DNA of 64,000 nt, taken from an uncultured Acidimicrobiales bacterium. Its GTDB lineage: Bacteria; Actinomycetota; Acidimicrobiia; Acidimicrobiales; SHLQ01. Where the stretch lies: the NCBI GenBank assembly GCA_938041035.1, contig CALHYX010000024.1, positions 1 to 64,000 of the forward strand, in the 5' to 3' direction. The notes beneath the pieces are model-generated. The model ran no database searches. It was not told the origin of the DNA and worked only from the letters and a program-made list of their open reading frames with translations. The position numbers and the translations under genes were made by a program. Each line of letters begins with the position of its first letter. The first letter of the stretch is position 1. Positions 1-8,249 of the stretch are shown here, piece by piece.

Positions 1-1691
1 GGGAGCTTGTCCTGGAGGTCGTCGACGCCTTTGCGGTCGAGTTTGGCGATTTGGGCGAAGGTGGTGATGCCTTGTTTGTTGAGCATCTTTTCGAGCTGGG
101 GTCCCACGCCGGAGATCAGCTTGAGGTCGTCCTTCTTCGCCTTCACACGAGCCGGTTGTGCCGGCTTGGCGACCGCTGAGGGTTTCGCCGGTGCGGTGGC
201 TCGAGGCTGAGCCTTCAGAGCTGCGAGCTGGGATTCGAGCTCGCTGATGCGCTTTTCGCGAGCGGCCAGGTCGGCCCGGCTCTGGGCGCTCAGCTGGCCG
301 GTCCGATCCTCGGCGGCGCCGAGTTTGCCTTCGAGCTCGGCGATGCGGGCGTTCCGGGAAGCGAGGTCCTTTTGCAACTGACCTTCGAGTTCGGCGATGC
401 GGGCGTTCCGGTCGGCCAGTTCCTTCTTGAGCTGCGCCTCGAGTTCGGCGATGCGGGCATCGCGCTCGGACACCCGGCTCTCGACCTCTCCTTCGAGCTG
501 CACGACCCGATTGTTGGACTGACCCAGCCGGCGCTCGAGATTGGACATCAGCTCCGCTCGGTTGGCGAGCTCGGCTTCGGCTTCGCTGACCCGGGTGCTG
601 GCCTGGCCGAGCTGGGCTTCGAGTTCGGTGGCGCGGGTGGTGGCGGCGTCGTTGGCCGATTGGAGGTTGGCGTAGTCGCCCTGGAGGCTGGAGAACTGGG
701 CGGCCTGGCCCTGGGCGGAGCCGAGTTGGCCTTCGAGCTCGGTGGCTCGGGTGTTGGCCTGGCCGAGTTGGCCTTCGAGTTCGGTGGCTCGGGTGGTGGC
801 CTGACCGAGTTGGCCTTCGAGTTCGCCGACCCGGGTGGTGGCCTGGCCGAGTTGGCCTTCGAGCTCGTCGACCCGGGTGGTGGCCTGGCCGAGCTGGCCT
901 TCGAGATCCTCGGCCCGGTTGGTCGCGGTACCGAGCTTGGATTCGAGATCGCCCACATGTTCGTAGGCGCCGGCCAACTTGGCTTCGCTCTCCGCCGCCC
1001 GATTGGTCGCCAAGCCCAGCTGGCTTTCGAGTTCGGTGGCGCGGGTGGTGGCGGCGTCGTTGGCCGATTGCAGGTTGGCGTAGTCGCCCTGGAGGCTGGA
1101 GAACTGGGCGGCCTGGCCCTGGGCGGAGCCGAGTTCACCCTCGAGTTCGCCGACCCGGGCGTTGGCCTGGCCGAGTTGGCCTTCGAGCTCGCCGACCCGA
1201 CCGTTGACCCGGCCCAGCTCTGCCTCGAGTTCGGTGGCGCGCTTGGCGGATGTGTCGGCCTGGCGCCGGAGCACCCCATGGGCCTCTTCGGCGGTCGTCA
1301 GGTCGGCCTTCGCCGTCGAAAGGTCCGAGGACAGCGTCGCCAGTTGGGATCGGTAACCCTGCACTTCGCCCGAGAGGGAACCGACCTTGTCCTCGGCACT
1401 CGTCGATGCCGACCGGGCGGTCTCCACCTCGCCCTGCATCCGGGTCAGCTGCGCTGACAGCCGCGAGGTCTCGCCCTCGAGTTCGGTGCGGCGGGCCTCG
1501 AGGTCACCGGTGTGGCTCGTGAGCCGCTGAATCTCGGCTTCGCTGGTCGACTTGTGCTGCGTGAGGGTGTCCCACTCGGTCGAGGTGACCTTGCGGCGTC
1601 GCCACCGCCAGGTGAGCCATCCGAGCACCAACCAGCCAAAGAGCATGGAGGCCAGGAGGGGGAGCCATAGTTCCGCGAGTACGTATCGCAT
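1..1691 (-). CDS. Membrane-anchored coiled-coil protein with C-terminal helix-hairpin-helix (partial)
   Basis: Reading the minus strand from ATG at 1691 gives an open frame of 563 codons that runs off the left edge, so the C-terminus is missing. A GAAAGGA ribosome site lies about 9 nt upstream. Residues 4-26 form one membrane helix followed by WRWRRR. The next ~450 residues are a long heptad-type coiled coil built from repeated T-R-(A/V)-x-E-L-E-G-Q-L-G-Q-A units. An Ala/Pro-rich hinge then leads to DDLKLISGVGPQLEKML near residue 520, a helix-hairpin-helix fold of the kind found at the C-terminus of many 'helix-hairpin-helix domain-containing' membrane proteins. It starts 27 nt after the OmpA-like gene and is probably co-transcribed. 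Function is unknown; a scaffold linking membrane to DNA or nucleoid is an inference. Confidence 0.85.
   Translation of the reverse strand, partial: MRYVLAELWLPLLASMLFGWLVLGWLTWRWRRRKVTSTEWDTLTQHKSTSEAEIQRLTSHTGDLEARRTELEGETSRLSAQLTRMQGEVETARSASTSAEDKVGSLSGEVQGYRSQLATLSSDLSTAKADLTTAEEAHGVLRRQADTSAKRATELEAELGRVNGRVGELEGQLGQANARVGELEGELGSAQGQAAQFSSLQGDYANLQSANDAATTRATELESQLGLATNRAAESEAKLAGAYEHVGDLESKLGTATNRAEDLEGQLGQATTRVDELEGQLGQATTRVGELEGQLGQATTRATELEGQLGQANTRATELEGQLGSAQGQAAQFSSLQGDYANLQSANDAATTRATELEAQLGQASTRVSEAEAELANRAELMSNLERRLGQSNNRVVQLEGEVESRVSERDARIAELEAQLKKELADRNARIAELEGQLQKDLASRNARIAELEGKLGAAEDRTGQLSAQSRADLAAREKRISELESQLAALKAQPRATAPAKPSAVAKPAQPARVKAKKDDLKLISGVGPQLEKMLNKQGITTFAQIAKLDRKGVDDLQDKL
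618..727. repeat. 110-bp direct repeat, copy 1 (partner at 1026-1135)
   Basis: Positions 618-727 and 1026-1135 are nearly identical; I see a single G/C difference. The copies are exactly 408 bp (136 codons) apart, so both encode the same coiled-coil segment, including GSAQGQAAQFSSLQGDYANL, in the same frame. This looks like recent duplication or gene conversion inside the coiled-coil gene. Confidence 0.9.
1026..1135. repeat. 110-bp direct repeat, copy 2 (partner at 618-727)
   Basis: Second copy of the in-frame direct repeat inside the coiled-coil gene. Recombination between the copies would delete or add 136 residues without breaking the frame, so the length of the coiled coil may vary between strains. 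Confidence 0.9.
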
Positions 1692-1718
1692 GGTGTCTGT
1701 ATCCTTTCGGGGCCGGGC

Positions 1719-3017
1719 TTAGAACGTGGGTCGGGCAGTGAACTGCACCCGACGGTTCTGTTGGCGGCCGTCTTCGGTTTCGTTGTCGGCGACTGGTCGG
1801 TCCTCGCCGTACCCGTTCGATTGCAGCCGGGACAGGTCGATGCCCTGGCTTTCGAGGTACTCCCGCACCGAGTCGGAACGGAGCTGGCTGAGGTTCTGGT
1901 TGTAGGCGTCGTCGCCCTGGCTGTCGGTGTGACCCTCAACCTCGACGACGGGGAGCTGGTACCTCTGCATGGCGGCGACGACCTTGTCGAGGGTTGCTTT
2001 GGCCTCATCGGTGAGGGTTGCGTCAGCGCTGGCGAAGACCACGGTCTCGCTGATCTCCTGCTGGAGGGCGTCGAGTTCGCTCTGGAGCGCCTCGACCTCC
2101 TCGTCGAGGGTCAGCTCGGCCGGTTCGGCCGGCGCGACGGTGGTTTCGGGCGGTGCCGGTGCGGTGATCGTTCCGCTCACGTTGGCGACGTCGTCGACGC
2201 TCGCCAGGATGGCATCGAGGCCGTCTTTCGCGGCGTCGTCGGCCACCTCGGCGTTGACGTTGAGGTCTTCACCGGAGAGCGTTGCGGTACCCGAGATGAT
2301 GCCGGGACCCATGGCCGACAGCGCGCCGGCGAGGCCGGCGACCCGGTCGTCGGATCCGGTGATGCCCTCGGCGAGTCCGCTGACCGTCAGCTCATCGACC
2401 ACGTTGTCGGCTCCGACTGCGTCGGCGGCCGCGTCGACCAGCGTCGTGCGTTGGGCATCGTCGAGCACCTCGCCGGTGAGGGTGATGGTCTCACCGTCGG
2501 AGGTGGCGACGACGTCGACGATGCCCGTCTCGGGCGCAGGCGCTTCGGTGACCGGCGGGGGAGGTGGGGGAGGAGGTGCGGGCGCAGGTGCTTCGGTCAG
2601 GCCCGATACGTCGACGTCTCGTACCCCCCATTTGTCCTCGAGGGCGGCCACGGCATCGGCCGGCGTCTTGCCGGGCGGAAGTTCGCCGGTCAGGTCGGCA
2701 CCGCGCCAATCAAAATCGACGTCGACGTCGGTGATGCCCGCCTCGGCGAGGTGCCGAACCGCTTCCGCGGTGCGGTGGTCCTCGACATGAGGAATACCCC
2801 AGGCCATCGTGCCGGCGCCGAACAGGGCGAGGGCGGGAAGGCCGGCGAGGGCCGCCACCTTGGGCCAACCCCAGGGCATCTTGCCGTCGGTGGTGCCGTC
2901 GATCCAACGGGTTGTCGTGGTCGCCCGCTGGGTGGTGGTCGTCTGGGTGGTGCTGGTGGTACCGGCGGCTTTTTGGCGCGTCGAATCAGCACCGCGCTGA
3001 GGCGGCGTGGAAGCCAT
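1719..3017 (-). CDS. BON/OmpA-family envelope protein (ArfA-like)
   Basis: 432 residues from ATG at 3017. The order is a Thr-rich cytoplasmic tail (20-37), one membrane helix (about 53-74), a first BON-like segment (about 85-135), a poly-Pro spacer (about 143-155), two more BON-like repeats (about 162-280), and a C-terminal OmpA domain (about 320-432). The OmpA part has the peptidoglycan-binding pattern VEGHTDSQGDDAYN...LSQLRSDSV...NRRVQF, with the Asp and Arg expected to bind diaminopimelate. The architecture resembles mycobacterial ArfA (Rv0899), although the sequence match is only to the family. It probably tethers the membrane to the cell wall. The coiled-coil/HhH gene follows after 27 nt, suggesting a two-gene envelope operon. 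Confidence 0.85.
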   Translation of the reverse strand: MASTPPQRGADSTRQKAAGTTSTTQTTTTQRATTTTRWIDGTTDGKMPWGWPKVAALAGLPALALFGAGTMAWGIPHVEDHRTAEAVRHLAEAGITDVDVDFDWRGADLTGELPPGKTPADAVAALEDKWGVRDVDVSGLTEAPAPAPPPPPPPPVTEAPAPETGIVDVVATSDGETITLTGEVLDDAQRTTLVDAAADAVGADNVVDELTVSGLAEGITGSDDRVAGLAGALSAMGPGIISGTATLSGEDLNVNAEVADDAAKDGLDAILASVDDVANVSGTITAPAPPETTVAPAEPAELTLDEEVEALQSELDALQQEISETVVFASADATLTDEAKATLDKVVAAMQRYQLPVVEVEGHTDSQGDDAYNQNLSQLRSDSVREYLESQGIDLSRLQSNGYGEDRPVADNETEDGRQQNRRVQFTARPTF

Positions 3018-3335
3018 GAAGCGTCCCTTTCGTGTGCATCGTGATGCCGGGACTTCTCGGTGGCCAGGGAATGCAGGCCGCTACGGAGGCTCGGCGAAGA
3101 ATGGTCCGGCGTGGGTAACCGGGTTCAGGTACTGGACGTCCGGCGACCGCGTTTTGTCGCGAGATTCCGCCCTACTGGCCGCGGTTCCTCGATGCAAACC
3201 CGTGGATGTCGACGTAGCGTGACCGGGTCGGCGCGCTCTGTCGACCTTTCGTCGGATCGGCTCGACTTTCCGACGTTCTCGTCATCCGGGCACGTCGTCC
3301 GGGACTCGGCCTTTTGTCTCGTCCTCGTCGGCTGG
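3018..3335. other. Intergenic region without a supportable gene
   Basis: 318 bp separate the ATG of the OmpA/BON gene from the stop of the nitronate monooxygenase-like gene; both neighbours are on the minus strand. The open frames crossing it lack ribosome sites and recognisable sequence. It presumably holds the promoter of the OmpA/BON operon, but I could not pick convincing -10/-35 boxes. Confidence 0.6.
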
Positions 3336-4469
3336 TCAGTCGGCGAGGCGCTGACCAAGATCCTCGGTGGCGTCGATGAACTCCTCGACCATCTCGAGCA
3401 CGACCTGGCCGGCCGGCTTCACGTTGTTCATGGTGCCGACCACCTGGCCGACGAAGTAGTTGGCCAGCTTGCCGGCTCCGCTCTCGGTGTCCTTGGCCGC
3501 TCGATCGATGCGCCGCTGGGCGGCGGCCGTCAGGATGGGTTGGAGCGGCATACCGAGCGGGTCCGGCGTGTCCTCGCGCTGCCACTCGTCGGTCCATGCC
3601 GACTTGAGCTGCCGAGCCGGCTTGCCGGTCAGCGAGCGCGACCGGATGGTGTCGGCCGAGGTCGCGGTCAACATCTTCTCCTTCACCACCGGGTGGGTTT
3701 CGGCTTCCTCGGTGGTGAGCCAGACCGATCCACACCACACGCCTTCGGCGCCGAGTGCCATCGACGCGGCCATCTGGCGGCCGCGGCCGATCCCTCCGGC
3801 TCCGAGCACCGGAACCGGGGCGACGGCGTCGACGATCTCGGGGATCAGCACCATCGAACCGATCTCGCCGGTGTGTCCGCCCGCCTCATACCCCTGGGCG
3901 ACGATCAGGTCGACGCCGGCCTGCACGTGCCGCTCGGCGTGAACGGCCTTGCCCGCCAACGCCGCCACTTTGACCCCGGCTTCATGGGCCGCCTCGATCA
4001 GGTAGGCCGGCGGTGGTCCTAGGGCGTTGGCGATCAGCGCCGGGCGGTGAGCCAGGCTGATTTCGATCTGGGGTTCGGCCGCGTTGGCCGAGAACGGTGC
4101 TTCCTGGGTACCGCCCCAACGGCCGCTCTCGTCGTCGGGCATCTCGGGCACGTCGTACCGGTCGAGCAGTTCCGCGAGAAACTCGCGGTGTTCGTCGGGG
4201 ATCATCGCGGTGATGTCGTCCATGGAAATTCCGCCGTCGTCCTGACCGGCGTATTTGGCCGGGATGATGAGGTCCACGCCGTAGGGGCGATCGCCGATCT
4301 CGGCCTCGATCCAGGCCAGGTCGATCTCCAGCTGTTCGGGGGAGTGGGCGACCGCGCCGAGCACACCCAGCCCGCCGGCCCGCGACACGGCGGCCACCAC
4401 ATCGCGACAGTGACTGAACGCGAGGATGGGAAACTCGATGTCGAACATCTCACATACTGCGCTTCGCAT
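3336..4469 (-). CDS. Nitronate monooxygenase-type flavoprotein
   Basis: 377 residues from ATG at 4469. The N-terminus FDIEFPILAFSHCRDVVAAVSRAGGLGVLG is the FMN-binding TIM-barrel start of the nitronate monooxygenase/2-nitropropane dioxygenase family. Further family blocks are AGVKVAALAGKAVHAERHV, DLIVAQGYEAGGHTGEIGSM and VPVLGAGGIGRGRQM, the last two forming the FMN phosphate region. Family members oxidise alkyl nitronates, but many homologues act in lipid or polyketide metabolism, so the substrate is open. The lipoprotein hydrolase gene lies 60 nt upstream on the same strand. Confidence 0.85.
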   Translation of the reverse strand: MRSAVCEMFDIEFPILAFSHCRDVVAAVSRAGGLGVLGAVAHSPEQLEIDLAWIEAEIGDRPYGVDLIIPAKYAGQDDGGISMDDITAMIPDEHREFLAELLDRYDVPEMPDDESGRWGGTQEAPFSANAAEPQIEISLAHRPALIANALGPPPAYLIEAAHEAGVKVAALAGKAVHAERHVQAGVDLIVAQGYEAGGHTGEIGSMVLIPEIVDAVAPVPVLGAGGIGRGRQMAASMALGAEGVWCGSVWLTTEEAETHPVVKEKMLTATSADTIRSRSLTGKPARQLKSAWTDEWQREDTPDPLGMPLQPILTAAAQRRIDRAAKDTESGAGKLANYFVGQVVGTMNNVKPAGQVVLEMVEEFIDATEDLGQRLAD

Positions 4470-4490
4470 ACGTTCTCCGTACTGGTGGGT

Positions 4491-4520
4491 GGGTATCGCG
4501 TTGATGGGTATCGCGTTGGT
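4491..4520. repeat. 15-bp tandem repeat, two units
   Basis: The unit GGGTATCGCGTTGRT occurs twice in a row between the nitronate monooxygenase-like and hydrolase genes, just upstream of the former's start on the minus strand. The 15-bp period matches several other short tandem repeats in this window. Confidence 0.7.
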
Positions 4521-4529
4521 GAAATCGCG

Positions 4530-5867
4530 CTACCCGATGTCGTAGCGTTCGATAAGTCCGGGAAACGAATCCACGATCTCGGGGGCGAGGGCGGCGGTGG
4601 CATCCTGGATGCCGAACACGTCGAACAGGTGGGCGACCGAGAGGTGGTTCAACACCCGTTGAAACTCCCGCGGGTCGGTGAAGCCGGCATCGGGCAGGCA
4701 GCCATCCTCGGCGAGGGCGAGCAATCGCTCGGGAAGGCCGAGTGCCTCGGCCACATCGCTGAGCCCACCCCGGTCAAAGATGGGGCCACAGGCATCGGTG
4801 AAGGAGTTGTGGCCCGCGTTGTCGAGTACGACGAACCGCTTCCGGTTGGTGAGCAGGTCATAGAACGCCTCGGAGTCCACGGGGTCGATCGCGATGTCAC
4901 CGTCGGCGACAACGAACAGTGACGGCACTCGGGGCAACAGCTCTGCGTCGACCGAACCACCGCTCGCCCAACTCATAAACGTGTCGAAGCGCGGGTCGAG
5001 CGTGACGACGTTGGCGGCGGCGAACCCGCCCGCCGAATGGCCCATCACCGCGGTCTGGTTCGAGTCGACCGAGTTCCACAGCGCCCCGTCACCGTTGTCG
5101 CTCTGGTCGATCAGGGCGTCGAGGGTGTTGGACAGGTCCCGTTCGTCGGCCTCGGGGTCGTCGGGAAGGTCGAGGAACCCGTTCGCGGCGAGGATGCCGC
5201 GTTCGAGGTGATCGGTGGATGCGACCACGAACCCCCAGGAGGCGAGATGCACGGTATGGAAGGCAGACACCTTGCGGTATCCGCCCGCTCCGTGGCTGTA
5301 GAGCACGACCGGGAAGGGGCCCTGGTCGCTCGCCGCGGGCACGTTGCGGTAGGCGTCGGTCACGATCTCGGTGTCGATGTCGGCCAGCAACTCCCGAATG
5401 TTCTCCGGGAGCGGTTCCAGGCTGGTGTAGCGGTCCTTGTCCAGTCCGGCGACCTTGCCGGGGTCGACCGGATACCAGACCTCGCTGGTGCGGTCGCCGA
5501 GCGAAATACTCGTCACCCCGACCGCGAACGGCCCCGGTTCGTCAAACAGCGTTACCGGGCCGCCGGTGCTGGATGGGTCGGTGCTGGATGGGTTGGTGCT
5601 GGATGGGTCAGTGCTGGACGAAGCCGTGCTGGCTGAACCCGTGGTGGAGGAGTCTGTGGTGGATGGAGCGGTGGCGGATGAGGTGGTGGTCGCTGGATCG
5701 GCGGTGGACGAGGCGGCGGTCGGGGCCGGTCCCGTCGTCGAGGAAACGGTCGCGATTGGAGATGAGGTCGTGCTCGGCGACGCGTCCGGATCACTGGAGC
5801 AGGCCGCGGCGATCATCGCGGCGACGACGACGGCGACGAACCATCGACCGGTGAAGGGATGCCACAT
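4530..5867 (-). CDS. Secreted lipoprotein alpha/beta hydrolase with Ser/Thr linker
   Basis: 445 residues from ATG at 5867. The signal peptide ends in a lipobox (AAAC, Cys23), so the mature protein should be a cell-surface lipoprotein. Residues 24-103 are a Ser/Thr/Asp/Pro linker made of short repeats. The hydrolase domain shows the oxyanion strand LYSHGAGG (about 190-196), the nucleophile elbow GHSAGG (Ser278), an acidic residue in VVADGDIAI and the catalytic His in AGHNSFTD. This matches the PAF-acetylhydrolase/dienelactone-hydrolase-like group; substrate unknown. It lies 41 nt downstream of cobS on the same strand, so read-through from the B12 operon is possible, but nothing in the protein points to cobalamin. 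Confidence 0.85.
   Translation of the reverse strand: MWHPFTGRWFVAVVVAAMIAAACSSDPDASPSTTSSPIATVSSTTGPAPTAASSTADPATTTSSATAPSTTDSSTTGSASTASSSTDPSSTNPSSTDPSSTGGPVTLFDEPGPFAVGVTSISLGDRTSEVWYPVDPGKVAGLDKDRYTSLEPLPENIRELLADIDTEIVTDAYRNVPAASDQGPFPVVLYSHGAGGYRKVSAFHTVHLASWGFVVASTDHLERGILAANGFLDLPDDPEADERDLSNTLDALIDQSDNGDGALWNSVDSNQTAVMGHSAGGFAAANVVTLDPRFDTFMSWASGGSVDAELLPRVPSLFVVADGDIAIDPVDSEAFYDLLTNRKRFVVLDNAGHNSFTDACGPIFDRGGLSDVAEALGLPERLLALAEDGCLPDAGFTDPREFQRVLNHLSVAHLFDVFGIQDATAALAPEIVDSFPGLIERYDIG
5566..5640. repeat. 15-bp tandem repeat in the hydrolase linker
   Basis: Five consecutive 15-bp units, three almost identical (GTGCTGGATGGGTYR) and two diverged, encode SST(D/N)P-type repeats on the minus strand. 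The period is exactly five codons, so expansion or loss changes linker length without a frameshift. Confidence 0.85.
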
Positions 5868-5908
5868 CGGAACTGTCTACTCGGTGTCTCTTCCCGGTGT
5901 CTCGTCTT

Positions 5909-6658
5909 CTAGAGGGCGGTGCTGCTCGCCGCAACGAGCACCAGCACCTCACCCACGGTCGCGGTGGCGCCCAGAACGTCGCCGACGATGCCTCCGAACG
6001 CCCGGTGGGCGATCCGGTGGGCGAGGGCTGCGGTGACGACGGCGAGCAGAACGGCGATCGTTCCGACCACGATGCCGAGCAGGGCAACCGCGATCGCGGC
6101 CCCGCAGCATCCGCCGGCAATGACGGCGCCCAGGCGGAGGTCATCGAGGTAATCGACGCCCAGCCCGGTCGACCGCGCGGGCCGACCGAACCCGATGACC
6201 GTTGTCCCCATCAGCGCAACGGCGGCGGCCCGGCCAAGGCTGTGAGCCGCCGTGAGGGCGAGGAAGCCGGCCCGGGGGCCCAAGGTGGCGACCGCCCCGA
6301 CCTGGGCCACGATCGTCAGGGTCACCGCCGCGGTGCCATAGGTGCCCAGCCGGGAGTCGCGCAGAATCTCCAACCGTCGTTCGACCGACATGGCGCCGGG
6401 CACCGCGTCGGCGGTGTCGGCCAGGCCGTCGAGGTGGAACGCTCCGGTGATCACGTGGGCGAAGGCGACCGCCCCGACCGCGGCGACCACGGGGGGAACG
6501 GCGTGAAACAACCCGGCGTAGACCCCGCCCGTGGCCGCGCCGATCACGGCCCCCACGATGGGAAACCAGCCGACGGCGGCGGCGGGCCGGGGTTCGCCGC
6601 TCCCGATGCCCACGGGAACGCGGGTGAGAAAGACGATCGCAGTCCGCAGGGCGGTCAC
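5909..6658 (-). CDS. cobS: Adenosylcobinamide-GDP ribazoletransferase (cobalamin synthase)
   Basis: 249 residues from GTG at 6658, which overlaps the cobT stop as GTGA; a longer upstream reading would bury cobT and is rejected. It is a polytopic membrane protein with the CobS metal-binding block HLDGLADTADAV followed by RLEILRDSRLGTYG, and FLTRVPVG at the N-terminus. The enzyme joins adenosylcobinamide-GDP to alpha-ribazole (phosphate) in the membrane, the last assembly step of cobalamin. Normal length for the family. It is the last biosynthetic gene of the riboswitch-controlled operon. Confidence 0.93.
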   Translation of the reverse strand: MTALRTAIVFLTRVPVGIGSGEPRPAAAVGWFPIVGAVIGAATGGVYAGLFHAVPPVVAAVGAVAFAHVITGAFHLDGLADTADAVPGAMSVERRLEILRDSRLGTYGTAAVTLTIVAQVGAVATLGPRAGFLALTAAHSLGRAAAVALMGTTVIGFGRPARSTGLGVDYLDDLRLGAVIAGGCCGAAIAVALLGIVVGTIAVLLAVVTAALAHRIAHRAFGGIVGDVLGATATVGEVLVLVAASSTAL

Positions 6659-7665
6659 TGCGGCCCGAACCACTCGGTGAACGTCGCGACCTCGCTGACC
6701 GCGGCGCAGGCCATTGCGACCAGCGGCAGGGCCGCGAGCGCGCCGGAACCCTCGCCGAGGCGGAGATCGAGATCGAGGATGGGCTGGAGACCGAGGTGGT
6801 CGAGCAGGCGCCGATGACCGGGCTCGGCCGACCGGTGGCCCGACCGGCAGTGATCGAGAGCGGCCGGTTGCAGGGCGTGCAGCGGCGCCACCGCGCTGGT
6901 GACGATGAAGCCGTCGAGAAGTACCGGCACGCCGAGTTGGCGGGCGGCGACCGTGGCCCCGGCGATGGCGGCCATTTCGGCGCCGCCGACCTCGGCGAGG
7001 CATCGCAACGGGTCCAGATCGGCCGGCAATCGGTCGAGGGCGTCCTGCACGACGGTCGCCTTGTGCGCGAGACCACCGTCGTCGAGCCCGGTTCCCCGGC
7101 CGACCCAGTCGGTGGCGCGGCCACCGACGACCGCACCGCACACCGCGGCGGCCGCAGTGGTGTTTCCGATCCCCATCTCGCCGAAGATCAACAGGTCGGC
7201 CGCACCGTCGCCGACCGCCCGGCTCACCGCTTCCATGCCGCGGGCGATCGCGGCGTCGAATCGATCCTGATGCATCGCTGGCTCGACGCGAAGGTTGGCC
7301 GTCGGGTTCCCGACGCCGACGTCGACCACCTCAACGCCGCTGCCCGCCACCGCCGCGAGGGCGTTGACGGTGGCCCGGCCCTGATCGCAGGCCGCAACCA
7401 TGGCGGCGGTGACGTCGGCCGGGTAGGCGCTCACCCCTTCGCCGGCCACACCGTGATCGGCGGCGAAGAGGATCGTGTGGGGCCGCTGGATCGCGGGTCG
7501 GGCTCGGCCCTGCCACCGGCTGACCCACACAGCGAGGTCGTCGAGGCGGGCGAGGGCGCCCGCCGGCCGGAGGATGTCGGCGACCCGTTCGCGGGCCGCG
7601 GCGGCGGCCTGCTCGTCGCCGAGGCGCAGGCGGGTGAGCTCCTCGCGGAGCTTTGCACTGCTCAC
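6655..7665 (-). CDS. cobT: Nicotinate-nucleotide:dimethylbenzimidazole phosphoribosyltransferase
   Basis: 336 residues from GTG at 7665, overlapping the cobU stop by four bases. Family blocks include FAADHGVAGEGVSAYP, GEMGIGNTTAAAA and the C-terminal RLGEGSGALAALPLV, which carries the catalytic Glu. It activates the lower-ligand base as alpha-ribazole phosphate for CobS. Length is typical. Gene order cobU-cobT-cobS with translational overlaps points to one transcript. Confidence 0.94.
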   Translation of the reverse strand: MSSAKLREELTRLRLGDEQAAAAARERVADILRPAGALARLDDLAVWVSRWQGRARPAIQRPHTILFAADHGVAGEGVSAYPADVTAAMVAACDQGRATVNALAAVAGSGVEVVDVGVGNPTANLRVEPAMHQDRFDAAIARGMEAVSRAVGDGAADLLIFGEMGIGNTTAAAAVCGAVVGGRATDWVGRGTGLDDGGLAHKATVVQDALDRLPADLDPLRCLAEVGGAEMAAIAGATVAARQLGVPVLLDGFIVTSAVAPLHALQPAALDHCRSGHRSAEPGHRRLLDHLGLQPILDLDLRLGEGSGALAALPLVAMACAAVSEVATFTEWFGPQ

Positions 7666-8249
7666 GGCTGGTCGCTCTCGTCGGGGCGCAGATCGCCGAT
7701 CGCGAGATCGGCGGTTGGATCGAGCCGAAGGGTGCGCCCGGCGACCAGCAGCCGGGTCTCGTCCAGGTGGCGGGCCATGACCTGGTTCACTCGCCCCAAC
7801 CGATCCCGGTAGCTGCGGCCCAGTTCGGTCGGGGGAACGACCCCCAGCCCAACCTCATTGCTGATCACGATGGTGGGTCCGGTGCGATCCGCGATCGCTG
7901 AGCCCGCGGCGGTGGCCCGGGTCAGCAGTTCGGATTCGGGGATCTCGCCCAGGTTGGCCGTCCACATGGTCAGGCAGTCGACGATCACGAGGTCGGCCGT
8001 CGGTGCGGCTTTCAGGGCGACGACGAGTTGGGTGGGCTCCTCGATGGTGGCCCAGGCCGTCGGTCGCTCGCCTCGGTGGCGATCGATCCGGCGGGCCATA
8101 TCGTCGTCGCCCGCGGTAGCGGTGGCGACAAAGGTCACCGCTCGCGACGACGCCGACCGCTGCCACCGCTCGGCGAGGTCGATCGCCAGGGTGCTCTTGC
8201 CGCTGCGAGCCCCGCCCAGGAGCAACATCGATCGCGGGGCCGGCGTCAT
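7662..8249 (-). CDS. cobU: Adenosylcobinamide kinase/guanylyltransferase
   Basis: 195 residues from ATG at 8249, overlapping the ABC ATPase stop as ATGA; the open frame continues upstream but that part is only an antisense or alternate-frame shadow of the ATPase gene. The P-loop is LLLGGARSGKST (about 9-20). The guanylylation motif RHRGERPTAWATIE contains the His that carries GMP, and VDCLTMW and ISNEVGLGVVP complete the family pattern. It phosphorylates adenosylcobinamide and activates it to the GDP form for CobS. Confidence 0.93.
   Translation of the reverse strand: MTPAPRSMLLLGGARSGKSTLAIDLAERWQRSASSRAVTFVATATAGDDDMARRIDRHRGERPTAWATIEEPTQLVVALKAAPTADLVIVDCLTMWTANLGEIPESELLTRATAAGSAIADRTGPTIVISNEVGLGVVPPTELGRSYRDRLGRVNQVMARHLDETRLLVAGRTLRLDPTADLAIGDLRPDESDQP

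Noticed and set aside
600-1250. CRISPR-like array of regular repeats
   Set aside because: The repeats are coding units of the coiled coil, vary in sequence, and lack unique spacers of constant length.
372-1457. Long plus-strand open frame with repeated LAELAFEFGG-type sequence
   Set aside because: Antisense shadow of the coiled-coil repeat gene; the minus-strand reading has a ribosome site, a membrane helix and a recognisable C-terminal domain.
3060-4022. Plus-strand open frame
   Set aside because: Crosses an intergenic gap and lies antisense to the nitronate monooxygenase-like gene with no family similarity.
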